Below, piece after piece: positions 17,644-24,830 of a stretch of 58,024 nucleotides of DNA. Position 1 is the first letter of the stretch. Each line of letters begins with the position of its first letter. Origin of the DNA: Collinsella sp. (lineage in GTDB: Bacteria > Actinomycetota > Coriobacteriia > Coriobacteriales > Coriobacteriaceae); NCBI GenBank assembly GCA_019425045.1, contig JAHYYI010000008.1:1-58024 (forward strand). Direction: 5' to 3'. The notes beneath the pieces were generated by a model that was not told the origin of the DNA, made no database searches, and saw only the letters and a list, made by a program, of their open reading frames with translations. A program made the translations under genes and the position numbers.

Positions 17644-17799
17644 CACGAAAACGGCCTATTTACTACGTTTAAGCAATAGGGGTCGACCACACCCGCCTAT
17701 TTTGAAAATTACCAAGCTGTTTACCAGCGGTTTTAATTTCATAATGTCCGGTATGGTCGTGGGTATTCAACTAAACGTAGTAGATGGGCCCGTTTTGTG
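17644..17799. repeat. 156-nt imperfect palindromic element between convergent genes
   Basis: The ends pair: AAAACGG (17648-17654) with CCGTTTT (17790-17796). Next comes TACTACGTTTA (17661-17671) with TAAACGTAGTA (17772-17782), perfect over 11 bp, and then AATA with TATT. Further in, CGACCACACC (17684-17693) pairs with GGTATGGTCG (17750-17759), 9 of 10. The centre can fold again (GAAAATT...AATTTC and GCTG...CAGC). The whole stretch can thus form one long, interrupted hairpin. It contains no reading frame. It could be a miniature mobile element, a dispersed palindromic repeat or a structured RNA. Confidence 0.6.
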
Positions 17800-17849
17800 G
17801 TGCGAGCCTCAACCCGAGGGCGCTGTGGGCTAAAAACCGCCCAAAAGGA

Positions 17850-18197
17850 CTACTCCGCGTTGATGTTGGCGATGAGGGCGTCGGCCTTGGCAGCGATGAC
17901 GTTGTTGATATCGGCCTGTAGCTCCTCGTAGACCGCTATGGCTCGCTCGCCGGCCGGCGTGAGCGTGGATCCGCGGGCGCCGTCGCGCTCGATGAGTTTG
18001 CATCCCAGCTGCCCTTCGGCCTCGTTCACGATGCGCCAGGCCTTAGAATACGCCATGCCCATGCTCTTGGCGGCGCGGTTGAGCGAGTGCTCGCGGGCGA
18101 TGCCCTGCAGCAGCAAGACACAACCGTGGCCGAACACGCCCGGCAGATCTTTGTCGCACGCTTGAATGACCAGCTTTGCTGTCGTCTTGTACTCCAT
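17850..18197 (-). CDS. ModE-type winged-helix regulator (LysR-like HTH)
   Basis: A 115-residue protein matching the N-terminal DNA-binding domain of ModE-type regulators. The fold is GHGCVLLLQGIAREHSLNRAAKSMGMAYSKAWRIVNEAE, followed by a wing with the family signature LIERDGARGSTLTPAGE and a short dimerisation helix. The molybdate-binding (MOP) domains of full ModE are missing, so this is the stand-alone form that often controls metal transport or redox genes. No molybdate gene is nearby, so its target is unknown. The start is ATG at 18197 (a GTG lies nine bases upstream, too near the GGGAAG site). It is transcribed opposite to guaB, with a ~190-nt shared upstream region. Confidence 0.8.
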   Translation of the reverse strand: MEYKTTAKLVIQACDKDLPGVFGHGCVLLLQGIAREHSLNRAAKSMGMAYSKAWRIVNEAEGQLGCKLIERDGARGSTLTPAGERAIAVYEELQADINNVIAAKADALIANINAE

Positions 18198-18390
18198 GTG
18201 CTTCACGTCTTCCCGCTAAAGTGTTTGCTGGGCAAACGCAAAGCCTGCGTCAAACCCTCGTGTGCTCTTTCTAAACCATGCATTGTAGCAGTCAAAGTGC
18301 GTTAAGATACATCCCCAGTATTGGGCGCCCAAGGTTGGGCTGGGTCCTACGAGGCCTGCAGCCGACCGGTCGCATGGAAAAAGGAGAAAC

Positions 18391-19902
18391 ATGGCTACGT
18401 TCTTTCCCGGTGAGTCCCACACGTTTTCGGAGTATCTGCTGGTCCCTGGCTATTCGTCCTCGCAGTGCATCCCCAACAACGTCTCTCTTAAGACGCCGCT
18501 AACCCGCTTTAAGCGCGGTGAGAAGCCGGCAATCACCCTGAACATCCCCATGGTTTCCGCCATCATGCAGTCCGTCTCGGGCGTCGACATGGGTGTCGCG
18601 CTCGCTACCGAGGGCGGCCTGTCCTTCATCTACGGTTCTCAGACCCCCGAGTCCGAGGCCGCCATGGTCAAGGCCGTCAAGGATCACAAGGCCGGTTTTG
18701 TTCAGTCCGATTCCACGCTGACCCCCGACATGACCATGGAACAGGTCATCGAGCTCAAGGAGAAGACCGGTCACTCCACCATGCCGGTCACCGACGATGG
18801 CACCCCCAAGGGCAAGCTCCTGGGCATCGTCACCAGCCGTGACTATCGCCCCAGCCGCGATGACCACCAGAAGAAGGTCTCCGAGTTCATGACCCCGCGT
18901 GAGCAGCTTATCGTGGGCGACAAGAACATCAGCCTCAAGGTTGCCAACGACGTCATCTGGGACAACAAGCTCAACGCTCTGCCCATCGTTGACGACAACG
19001 ATCACCTCATGGGCATCGTCTTCCGCAAGGATTACGACAGCCACAAGACCAACCCCAACGAGCTGCTCGACGGCGATAAGCGCTACATGGTCGGCGCCGG
19101 TATCAACACCCGCGACTATGCCGAGCGCGTGCCGCTGCTCATCGAGGCCGGCGCCGATGTCTTGTGCATCGACTCTTCCGAGGGCTTCAGCGAGTGGCAG
19201 AAGCGCACCATCGAGTGGATCCGCGCCAACTACGGCGAGGACGTCAAGGTCGGTGCCGGTAACGTCGTCGACGCCGAGGGCTTCCGCTTCCTGGCCGACT
19301 GCGGTGCCGACTTCATCAAGGTCGGTATCGGCGGCGGTTCCATCTGCATTACCCGCGAGACTAAGGGCATTGGCCGTGGCCAGGCCACCGCGCTGATCGA
19401 CGTCTGCCGCGCTCGCGACGAGTACTACGAGGAGACCGGCGTCTACGTGCCCGTGTGCTCCGACGGCGGTATCGTCTACGACTACCACATGACGCTCGCC
19501 CTTGCCATGGGTGCCGACTTTATGATGCTGGGTCGCTACTTCGCCCGCTTTGACGAGAGCCCGACCGAGCGCGTCAACGTCAACGGCCAGTACATGAAGG
19601 AGTACTGGGGCGAGGGCTCTGCGCGTGCCCGCAACTGGCAGCGCTACGACCTGGGCGGCGCCGCGAAGCTCAGCTTCGTCGAGGGCGTTGACTCCTACGT
19701 TCCCTACGCCGGTTCCCTCAAGGACGGCGTGGGCGGCACGCTCTACAAGGTCAAGTCCACGATGTGTAACTGCGGCGCCCTCTCGATCCCTGAGCTTCAG
19801 CAAAAGGCACGCTTGACCTTGGTCTCCTCGACCTCGATCGTCGAAGGCGGAGCCCACGACGTCGTAGTCAAGGACTCCCAACAGAGCGTAACGTATCGAT
19901 AA
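18391..19902 (+). CDS. guaB: IMP dehydrogenase, Tritrichomonas-like type
   Basis: It catalyses NAD-dependent oxidation of IMP to XMP, the committed step of guanine nucleotide synthesis. The protein has 503 residues: a TIM-barrel with an inserted pair of CBS domains (about 95-215). The active-site loop is GIGGGSICITRE with Cys319; the catalytic flap holds the Arg-Tyr dyad in NWQRYDLGG (R418, Y419). The C-terminal third (EGVDSYVPYAGSLKDGVGG, KSTMCNCGALSIPELQ, SIVEGGAHDV) is strikingly like my recollection of the protozoan Tritrichomonas foetus enzyme, including length and residue numbering. A ribosome site AAAAGGAG precedes the ATG. It is monocistronic and closed by the hairpin at 19952. Confidence 0.95.
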   Translation: MATFFPGESHTFSEYLLVPGYSSSQCIPNNVSLKTPLTRFKRGEKPAITLNIPMVSAIMQSVSGVDMGVALATEGGLSFIYGSQTPESEAAMVKAVKDHKAGFVQSDSTLTPDMTMEQVIELKEKTGHSTMPVTDDGTPKGKLLGIVTSRDYRPSRDDHQKKVSEFMTPREQLIVGDKNISLKVANDVIWDNKLNALPIVDDNDHLMGIVFRKDYDSHKTNPNELLDGDKRYMVGAGINTRDYAERVPLLIEAGADVLCIDSSEGFSEWQKRTIEWIRANYGEDVKVGAGNVVDAEGFRFLADCGADFIKVGIGGGSICITRETKGIGRGQATALIDVCRARDEYYEETGVYVPVCSDGGIVYDYHMTLALAMGADFMMLGRYFARFDESPTERVNVNGQYMKEYWGEGSARARNWQRYDLGGAAKLSFVEGVDSYVPYAGSLKDGVGGTLYKVKSTMCNCGALSIPELQQKARLTLVSSTSIVEGGAHDVVVKDSQQSVTYR

Positions 19903-19951
19903 GATAAGACCTGCACATAAAGGTTGAGCCTCAACCACGTTATTTAGATAA

Positions 19952-19984
19952 AGCGAGATGCCTGCAAGTCGCAGACATCTCGCT
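19952..19984 (+). terminator. Terminator-like hairpin after guaB
   Basis: AGCGAGATG (19952-19960) pairs with CATCTCGCT (19976-19984). Across one C/A mismatch the stem continues with CTGC and GCAG, giving about 13 pairs and a 5-nt loop. The following sequence TGTCGTATTT is only moderately T-rich, so termination may be partial. Confidence 0.65.
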
Positions 19985-20019
19985 TGTCGTATTTGCTATC
20001 ATCAGTCGAGTCAACCTTA

Positions 20020-20138
20020 GGGTCGGGCGGCTTAGCTTTGTTCGCTACAAGTTCCGCACGCAAAGAAGAGCACTTAATGTGCTCTTCGTCTTGCGCAGGA
20101 CTGTCCGCAGTAGCGAATAAAGCTAAGCCGACCGACCC
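20020..20138. repeat. 119-nt near-perfect palindromic element upstream of leuS
   Basis: The 29-nt left arm (20020-20048) and 29-nt right arm (20110-20138) are inverted copies with two differences, one of which would be a G-U pair. Inside, GAAGAGCAC (20064-20072) pairs with GTGCTCTTC (20079-20087) around a 6-nt loop, with further imperfect pairing of GCAA and TTGC. The element ends 23 nt before the leuS ATG. It has no T-box sequence. It looks like either a miniature inverted-repeat element or a large leader hairpin. Confidence 0.7.
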
Positions 20139-20161
20139 CATTAAAGATTAAAGGAGCTGAT

Positions 20162-22738
20162 ATGTGCGATTGCACAGATCATAAGGATGAGATCCCTGCC
20201 TACGACGCGCAGGCCATTGAGTCCAAGTGGATGAAGGCCTGGGAGGACTCCAACCTTTTTGCCGTCGACACCGACGCCAGCAAGCCCAAGAAGTACGTGC
20301 TCGAGATGTTCCCGTATCCGTCGGGCGATCTGCACATGGGCCACGCGCGCAACTATACCATCGGCGATGCCATGGCCCGTCAGGCTCGCATGCGCGGCTA
20401 CGATGTTCTGCACCCCATCGGCTTTGACGCCTTTGGCCTGCCTGCCGAGAACGCCGCCATCAAGCACAACACGCAGGCTGCCGCCTGGACGTATAAGAAC
20501 ATGGACCAGGCGCTCGCCACGATGAAGCGCATGGGCTTCTCCTACGATCTGGATCGCATGGTCAAGACCTGCAGCCCCGATTATTACCGTTGGGGTCAGT
20601 GGATCTTTGAGAAGTTGTGGGAAAAGGGCCTGGTCTACCGTAAGAAGAACCCGGTCAACTGGTGCCCCACCTGCAAGACCGTTCTGGCCAACGAGCAGGT
20701 CACCGAGGGCAAGTGCTGGCGCTGCGGCACCGAGCCCGAGAAGCGCGACCTTGAGCAGTGGTACTTCAAGATCACTGAGTACTCCCAGGAGCTGCTCGAT
20801 GATCTGGAGAAGCTCCCCGGCTGGCCCGAGCGCGTCAAGCAGATGCAGGCCAACTGGATCGGTCGCTCCGAGGGCGCCGAGGTCGACTTTACCCTGTGCG
20901 ACAAGGATGGCGAGCCCATCGAGGGCGACGAGGGCAAGATCACCGTCTTCACCACGCGTGCCGATACGCTCTTCGGTGTCTCCTTCTTTGTCCTGGCCCC
21001 CGAGTACGCTCGTCTGCACGAGCTCGTCGAGGGTACGGAGTACGAGGAGGCCGTGACCAAGATCGTCGAGGACTCCAAGCATATCTCCGCCGTCGAGCGT
21101 GCCCAGGGCACCCTCGAGAAGCACGGTGCCTTTACCGGCCGATACGTGGTGAACCCGGTCAACGGCGAGAAGGTCCCCGTGTGGGTTGCCGACTACGTCG
21201 TTGCCGACTACGGCACCGGCGCCGTCATGGCCGTTCCCTGCGGCGACCAGCGCGACTTTGAGTTCGCCCGCAAGTACGACCTGCCTATTGTGCCGATTAT
21301 CCTGGACGATGACGACCGCGCTGCCGTCGAGGCCAGCGGCGAGACCATTGATACCTTCCATGCCGAGACCGTCGACTGGGATTGCGCCCATGCTGCCGAG
21401 GGCACGCTCGTTCAGTCCGGCAAGTACACCGGCATGCGTGGCGGCAAGCACTCCGAGGGCGAGGCTGCGATTGTGGCCGACCTTGAGGCCATGGGCTGCG
21501 GCCGTCGCAAGGTCGAGTTCCGTCTGCGCGACTGGCTCATCAGCCGCCAGCGCTATTGGGGCAACCCCATCCCGGCTATCCACTGCGAGCACTGCGGCAT
21601 CGTGCCCGTGCCCGAGGATCAGCTGCCGGTAACGCTGCCCGAGAACCTGGACCTGGGCGCCGGCGAGACCCTCGCCGAGTGCAAGGAGTTCTACGAGACC
21701 ACCTGCCCGGTCTGCGGCCGCCCGGCCAAGCGCGAGACCGATACCATGGACACCTTCACTTGCTCCAGCTGGTATTACCTGCGCTATACGGACCCGCACA
21801 ACACCGAGCTGCCCTTCTCCCGCGAGGCTGCCGATCGTTGGATGCCTGTCGATAACTACATCGGCGGCATCGAGCACGCCATTCTGCACCTGCTCTACAG
21901 CCGCTTCTTTACCAAGGCACTGCGCGACCTGGGCCTGCTGAGTGTGGACGAGCCCTTCACCAACCTGCTGTGCCAGGGCATGGTCAAGGACGAGAACGGC
22001 GACACCATGTCCAAGTCCAAGGGCAACGTCGTGCCCCCGAGCTCGGTCATCGAGCCCTACGGCGCCGACACCATGCGTCTGGCGATCCTGTTTATCGCCC
22101 CGCCCGAGAAGGACTTCGACTGGGACCCCAAGGCCGTTGAGGGCGCCAACCGCTTCATCAAGCGCGCCTGGCGTATCGTTTGGCAGCTCGTCCAGTCCGG
22201 CGACGCCAACGTGGCCTTCGACAAGTCCGCGCTCGACGAGGTCGCGATGAAGCTCTATCGCGAGCGTCACCGCACCATCGCCAAGTGCACCGAGGACTTC
22301 GATCGCGGCCAGTTCAACACCGCCATCTCGGCCGTCATGGAGCTCGTCAACGCGGCGAGCGCCTACCTCAACGCCACCGAGGGTGCCGCCCGCGACAAGG
22401 CGCTGTGCTACGGCGTGGCTAAGGATATCGTGAGCGTCCTTGCCCCCATCTGCCCGTTCTGGGCCGATGAACTGTGGCACGAGGCCCTCGGCTGCGAGGG
22501 CAACGCCTACACCGCCGCCTGGCCCGAGTTCGACTTGGCCGAGTCCATCGAGGACACGGTGCAGATCGTCGTCCAGGTGCTCGGCAAGGTCCGTGGCCGC
22601 ATCGACGTCGCCCGCGACGCCTCCAACGAGGAGATGCAGGCTGCCGCCGAGGCCGCCGTCGCCAAGTGGCTCGAGGGTAAGACGGTCGTCAAGGCCATCT
22701 GCGTGCCCGGCAAGCTGGTCAACCTGGTGGTCAAGTAA
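20162..22738 (+). CDS. leuS: Leucyl-tRNA synthetase
   Basis: A class I synthetase, 858 residues, normal length for the bacterial type. The HIGH motif is HMGH (58-61) in FPYPSGDLHMGHARNY. A zinc module is seen as WCPTCKT and CWRCG near residue 170-190; the CP1 editing domain follows, with TTRADTLFGVSFFVLAP and YGTGAVMAVPCGDQRD. The KMSKS loop is TMSKSKG (K618). The C-terminal anticodon-binding region ends in VVQVLGKVRGRIDV and GKLVNLVVK. It has a strong AAAGGAG site. The 119-nt palindromic element lies immediately upstream, and a terminator-like hairpin follows the stop codon. Function is beyond reasonable doubt. Confidence 0.97.
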   Translation: MCDCTDHKDEIPAYDAQAIESKWMKAWEDSNLFAVDTDASKPKKYVLEMFPYPSGDLHMGHARNYTIGDAMARQARMRGYDVLHPIGFDAFGLPAENAAIKHNTQAAAWTYKNMDQALATMKRMGFSYDLDRMVKTCSPDYYRWGQWIFEKLWEKGLVYRKKNPVNWCPTCKTVLANEQVTEGKCWRCGTEPEKRDLEQWYFKITEYSQELLDDLEKLPGWPERVKQMQANWIGRSEGAEVDFTLCDKDGEPIEGDEGKITVFTTRADTLFGVSFFVLAPEYARLHELVEGTEYEEAVTKIVEDSKHISAVERAQGTLEKHGAFTGRYVVNPVNGEKVPVWVADYVVADYGTGAVMAVPCGDQRDFEFARKYDLPIVPIILDDDDRAAVEASGETIDTFHAETVDWDCAHAAEGTLVQSGKYTGMRGGKHSEGEAAIVADLEAMGCGRRKVEFRLRDWLISRQRYWGNPIPAIHCEHCGIVPVPEDQLPVTLPENLDLGAGETLAECKEFYETTCPVCGRPAKRETDTMDTFTCSSWYYLRYTDPHNTELPFSREAADRWMPVDNYIGGIEHAILHLLYSRFFTKALRDLGLLSVDEPFTNLLCQGMVKDENGDTMSKSKGNVVPPSSVIEPYGADTMRLAILFIAPPEKDFDWDPKAVEGANRFIKRAWRIVWQLVQSGDANVAFDKSALDEVAMKLYRERHRTIAKCTEDFDRGQFNTAISAVMELVNAASAYLNATEGAARDKALCYGVAKDIVSVLAPICPFWADELWHEALGCEGNAYTAAWPEFDLAESIEDTVQIVVQVLGKVRGRIDVARDASNEEMQAAAEAAVAKWLEGKTVVKAICVPGKLVNLVVK

Positions 22739-22768
22739 GCGCTGCGCGCATAGCTGACATCAAAAAGC

Positions 22769-22803
22769 GAGGGACGATTCTGCAGGGAGTCGCCCCTCTA
22801 TTT
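22769..22803 (+). terminator. Terminator-like hairpin after leuS
   Basis: GAGGGACGATT (22769-22779) pairs with AGTCGCCCCTC (22788-22798) with one A/C mismatch and one G-U. It is followed by TATTTGG, a weak T tract. Confidence 0.5.
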
Positions 22804-22888
22804 GGTTAAGGATACTTACGACAACACCCAATTATCCATTTCTTGTGGAGAACCTGTGCGCACGCTGACCTGCAGATTCGTACTGTGC

Positions 22889-22917
22889 TTGCGCGTTTCC
22901 GCAGCTATTGGTATAGT
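22889..22917 (+). promoter_or_regulatory. Promoter of the rimP-nusA-infB operon
   Basis: TTGCGC (22889-22894), an exact 17-nt spacer and TATAGT (22912-22917). The start point should be near 22924, leaving a ~70-nt leader that contains a complete intrinsic terminator before rimP. Confidence 0.7.
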
Positions 22918-22942
22918 TTGCTTGCAAATGAAGTTGTAATTT

Positions 22943-22975
22943 AAAGAAGTGGGGTTTCGGCCCCGCTTCTTTTTT
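22943..22975 (+). terminator. Intrinsic terminator inside the rimP operon leader (attenuator candidate)
   Basis: A 12-bp stem AAAGAAGTGGGG (22943-22954) with CCCCGCTTCTTT (22961-22972), one G-U pair, a 6-nt loop and six T at 22970-22975. It lies between the operon promoter and the rimP ATG at 22996, so most transcripts must read through it. NusA, encoded by the second gene, affects termination, so feedback is conceivable. Confidence 0.85.
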
Positions 22976-22995
22976 GTATGGATGGAGGTGCCGCA

Positions 22996-23490
22996 ATGGT
23001 CAAGACCAAGACCGAGCAGGCGATCATCGACGCGCTCGAGGCCGTCGCTCCCCAGCACGATGTCGACATCGTCGACGTCGAGCTCGTGGGCGCCACCAAG
23101 GCCCCCTGCGTGCGCGTGCGTATCGAGGGTGCCGAGGGCCAGAGCCTGTCGCTCAACGACGTCACGGCCAACACCAAGTGGGTCGGCGATGTGATTGAGG
23201 AGCTCGACCCTATCTCTTCGAGCTATACGCTTGAGGTGTCGAGCCCGGGCATGGCGCGCCCGCTGCGCCGCCCGTGCGACTTTGTCCGCTTTGTTGGCGA
23301 GAACTGTGAGCTCACCTCCACCGCTACCGAGGGCCGTCGCAAGTACGCCGGCAAGATTGCCGCCGCCACCGAGACGAACGTGACCCTCGAGCTCGAGGAC
23401 GGCGAGTCCGTTACCCTCGATTTCTCTGATGTTAAAAAGTGCAAGTTGAAGCCCACCTATGACTTCAAGCCCGCGAAGGAAGGAAAGTAA
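22996..23490 (+). CDS. rimP: Ribosome maturation factor RimP
   Basis: A 164-residue protein needed for late assembly of the 30S subunit. It has the RimP N-terminal alpha/beta domain (DIVDVELVGATKAPCVRVRI), the linker motif YTLEVSSPGMARPL, which is diagnostic, and a C-terminal SH3-like beta barrel (KIAAATETNVTLELEDGE). An in-frame ATG at 22978 is rejected because it lies in the terminator tail; the ATG at 22996 follows GGAGGTG at ideal distance. It is the first gene of the operon; the nusA ATG begins just after its stop. Confidence 0.95.
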   Translation: MVKTKTEQAIIDALEAVAPQHDVDIVDVELVGATKAPCVRVRIEGAEGQSLSLNDVTANTKWVGDVIEELDPISSSYTLEVSSPGMARPLRRPCDFVRFVGENCELTSTATEGRRKYAGKIAAATETNVTLELEDGESVTLDFSDVKKCKLKPTYDFKPAKEGK

Positions 23491-23491
23491 G

Positions 23492-24739
23492 ATGGCAGCA
23501 TCCGACATGATGTCCGCCCTGATGGAGCTTTGCCAGGAGAAGCACATCGACCAGCTCTACCTGATCGACCGCCTGGAGCAGTCGCTTGCCAAGAGCTATG
23601 CCGAGATCCTGCATCTTGAGTGGGGCGCCAAGGTGACCATCGACCGCACCACCGGCAAGATCTACGTCTACCGCCTGGAGCCGATCGACGATTCCATGGA
23701 CGAGGAGGGCAACTTCACCGAGTTCGAGGAGATCGACGTCACCCCCAAGAACACGAGCCGCATCGCCGCCCAGCACGCTAAGGCCGAGATCAACGCCATC
23801 GTGCGCAACTCCGCCCGCGAGCAGATCTACGAGGAGTTCTCCGGCCGCATCGGTGACCTCATCAGCGGTACCGTGCTGCAGTCCACGCCCGACTTCACGA
23901 TCGTCAAGATCCGCGAGGGCGTCGAGGCCGAGCTGCCGCACTTCGATCAGCGTCGCTACGAGAACGAGCGCAACGAGCGTCCGATGGGCGAGCGCTACCT
24001 GCACAACCAGCATATCAAGGCCGTGATCATCGACGTTCGCGACCCCAACTCCAACCTGCAGCCGGTTCGTGGCGAGCACAGCCGTCCGCCGATTGTCATC
24101 TCCCGTACCCACCCCGAGCTCATGCGTCGTCTGTTTGAGCAGGAGGTGCCCGAGATCTATGAGGGCACCGTCCAGATCAAGTCAATCGCCCGCGAGCCCG
24201 GCCAGCGTTCCAAGGTCGCCGTCCACTCGCTCGACGACCGCCTGGATCCCGTGGGTGCCTGCGTCGGCCCCAAGGGCAGCCGTGTTCGCGCTGTCGTGGG
24301 CGAGCTCCGTGGCGAGCGCGTCGACGTCATCCTGTGGGATGCCGATCCTGCCGTCTACGTCGCCAACGCCCTTTCGCCCGCTAAGGTCACCCGCGTCCTC
24401 ATCGACGAGGAGAAGGCCTACGCCGGCGTCATCGTGCCCGACGACCAGCTGTCCCTCGCCATCGGCAAGGAGGGCCAGAACGCCCGCCTCGCCGCGCGCC
24501 TGACCGGCTGGCACATCGACATCAAGTCGGAGACGCTTGCCGCCGACATCCTCAAGAACGTTCCCGTTCACGAGGAGCCCGCCGCCGACCTGATCGGTGA
24601 CGAGGAGGACGAGGACGTCCGCCGCTGCGAGTACGTGTCCGAGGACGGCGTCCAGTGCCGCAACCAGGCTCGTCCCGGCTCCCGTTTCTGCGGTGTCCAC
24701 GACACCGACGCCTTCGATGATGCGGAGGACCTGATCTAG
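23492..24739 (+). CDS. nusA: Transcription factor NusA with a C-terminal zinc-finger-like tail
   Basis: A 415-residue elongation/termination factor. Order: the N-terminal RNA polymerase-binding domain (~1-130), S1 domain (ISGTVLQSTPDFTIVKI), KH1 (DPVGACVGPKGSRVRAV) and KH2 (LSLAIGKEGQNARLAARLTGW). After an acidic linker (DEEDEDV) the protein ends in C379-x9-C389-x10-C400-x2-H403, a short treble-clef-like zinc motif (pattern C..GVQC..PGSRFCGVH) followed by an acidic tail. Typical NusA lacks this; it resembles small stand-alone zinc-binding modules of the DUF5763 type. An upstream in-frame start at 23459 lies inside rimP; the ATG at 23492 behind AAGGAAAG is used. Confidence 0.95.
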   Translation: MAASDMMSALMELCQEKHIDQLYLIDRLEQSLAKSYAEILHLEWGAKVTIDRTTGKIYVYRLEPIDDSMDEEGNFTEFEEIDVTPKNTSRIAAQHAKAEINAIVRNSAREQIYEEFSGRIGDLISGTVLQSTPDFTIVKIREGVEAELPHFDQRRYENERNERPMGERYLHNQHIKAVIIDVRDPNSNLQPVRGEHSRPPIVISRTHPELMRRLFEQEVPEIYEGTVQIKSIAREPGQRSKVAVHSLDDRLDPVGACVGPKGSRVRAVVGELRGERVDVILWDADPAVYVANALSPAKVTRVLIDEEKAYAGVIVPDDQLSLAIGKEGQNARLAARLTGWHIDIKSETLAADILKNVPVHEEPAADLIGDEEDEDVRRCEYVSEDGVQCRNQARPGSRFCGVHDTDAFDDAEDLI

Positions 24740-24747
24740 CGCGCGGT

Positions 24748-24770
24748 CGCGCCGGGCGGGTCCCGGCGCG
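24748..24770 (+). other. GC-rich hairpin between nusA and infB
   Basis: A 9-bp perfect stem CGCGCCGGG (24748-24756) with CCCGGCGCG (24762-24770), no T tract. It occupies the place where ylxR usually sits. It is probably an mRNA stability or processing hairpin rather than a terminator, since infB follows with no clear promoter. Confidence 0.55.
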
Positions 24771-24830
24771 TCTCCCTCGCTCGTTCAGTCTCTAGGCACC
24801 CAAGGTGCCAGAAAGGGTAGGTGAAGTCAT

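Noticed and set aside
18283..18308. Promoter of guaB (TTGTAG ... TAAGAT)
   Set aside because: The spacing is only 14 nt, too short for a sigma-70 promoter.
19985..20161. T-box leader for leuS
   Set aside because: The hairpin is a near-perfect palindrome without the T-box sequence, the AG-bulge or a terminator/antiterminator pair.
20141..22480. A 779-codon open frame on the - strand opposite leuS
   Set aside because: It is a mirror of a GC-rich gene with strong codon bias. Its translation is low-complexity (Gly/Leu/Val/Asp-rich) with no domain, and leuS on the + strand is certain.
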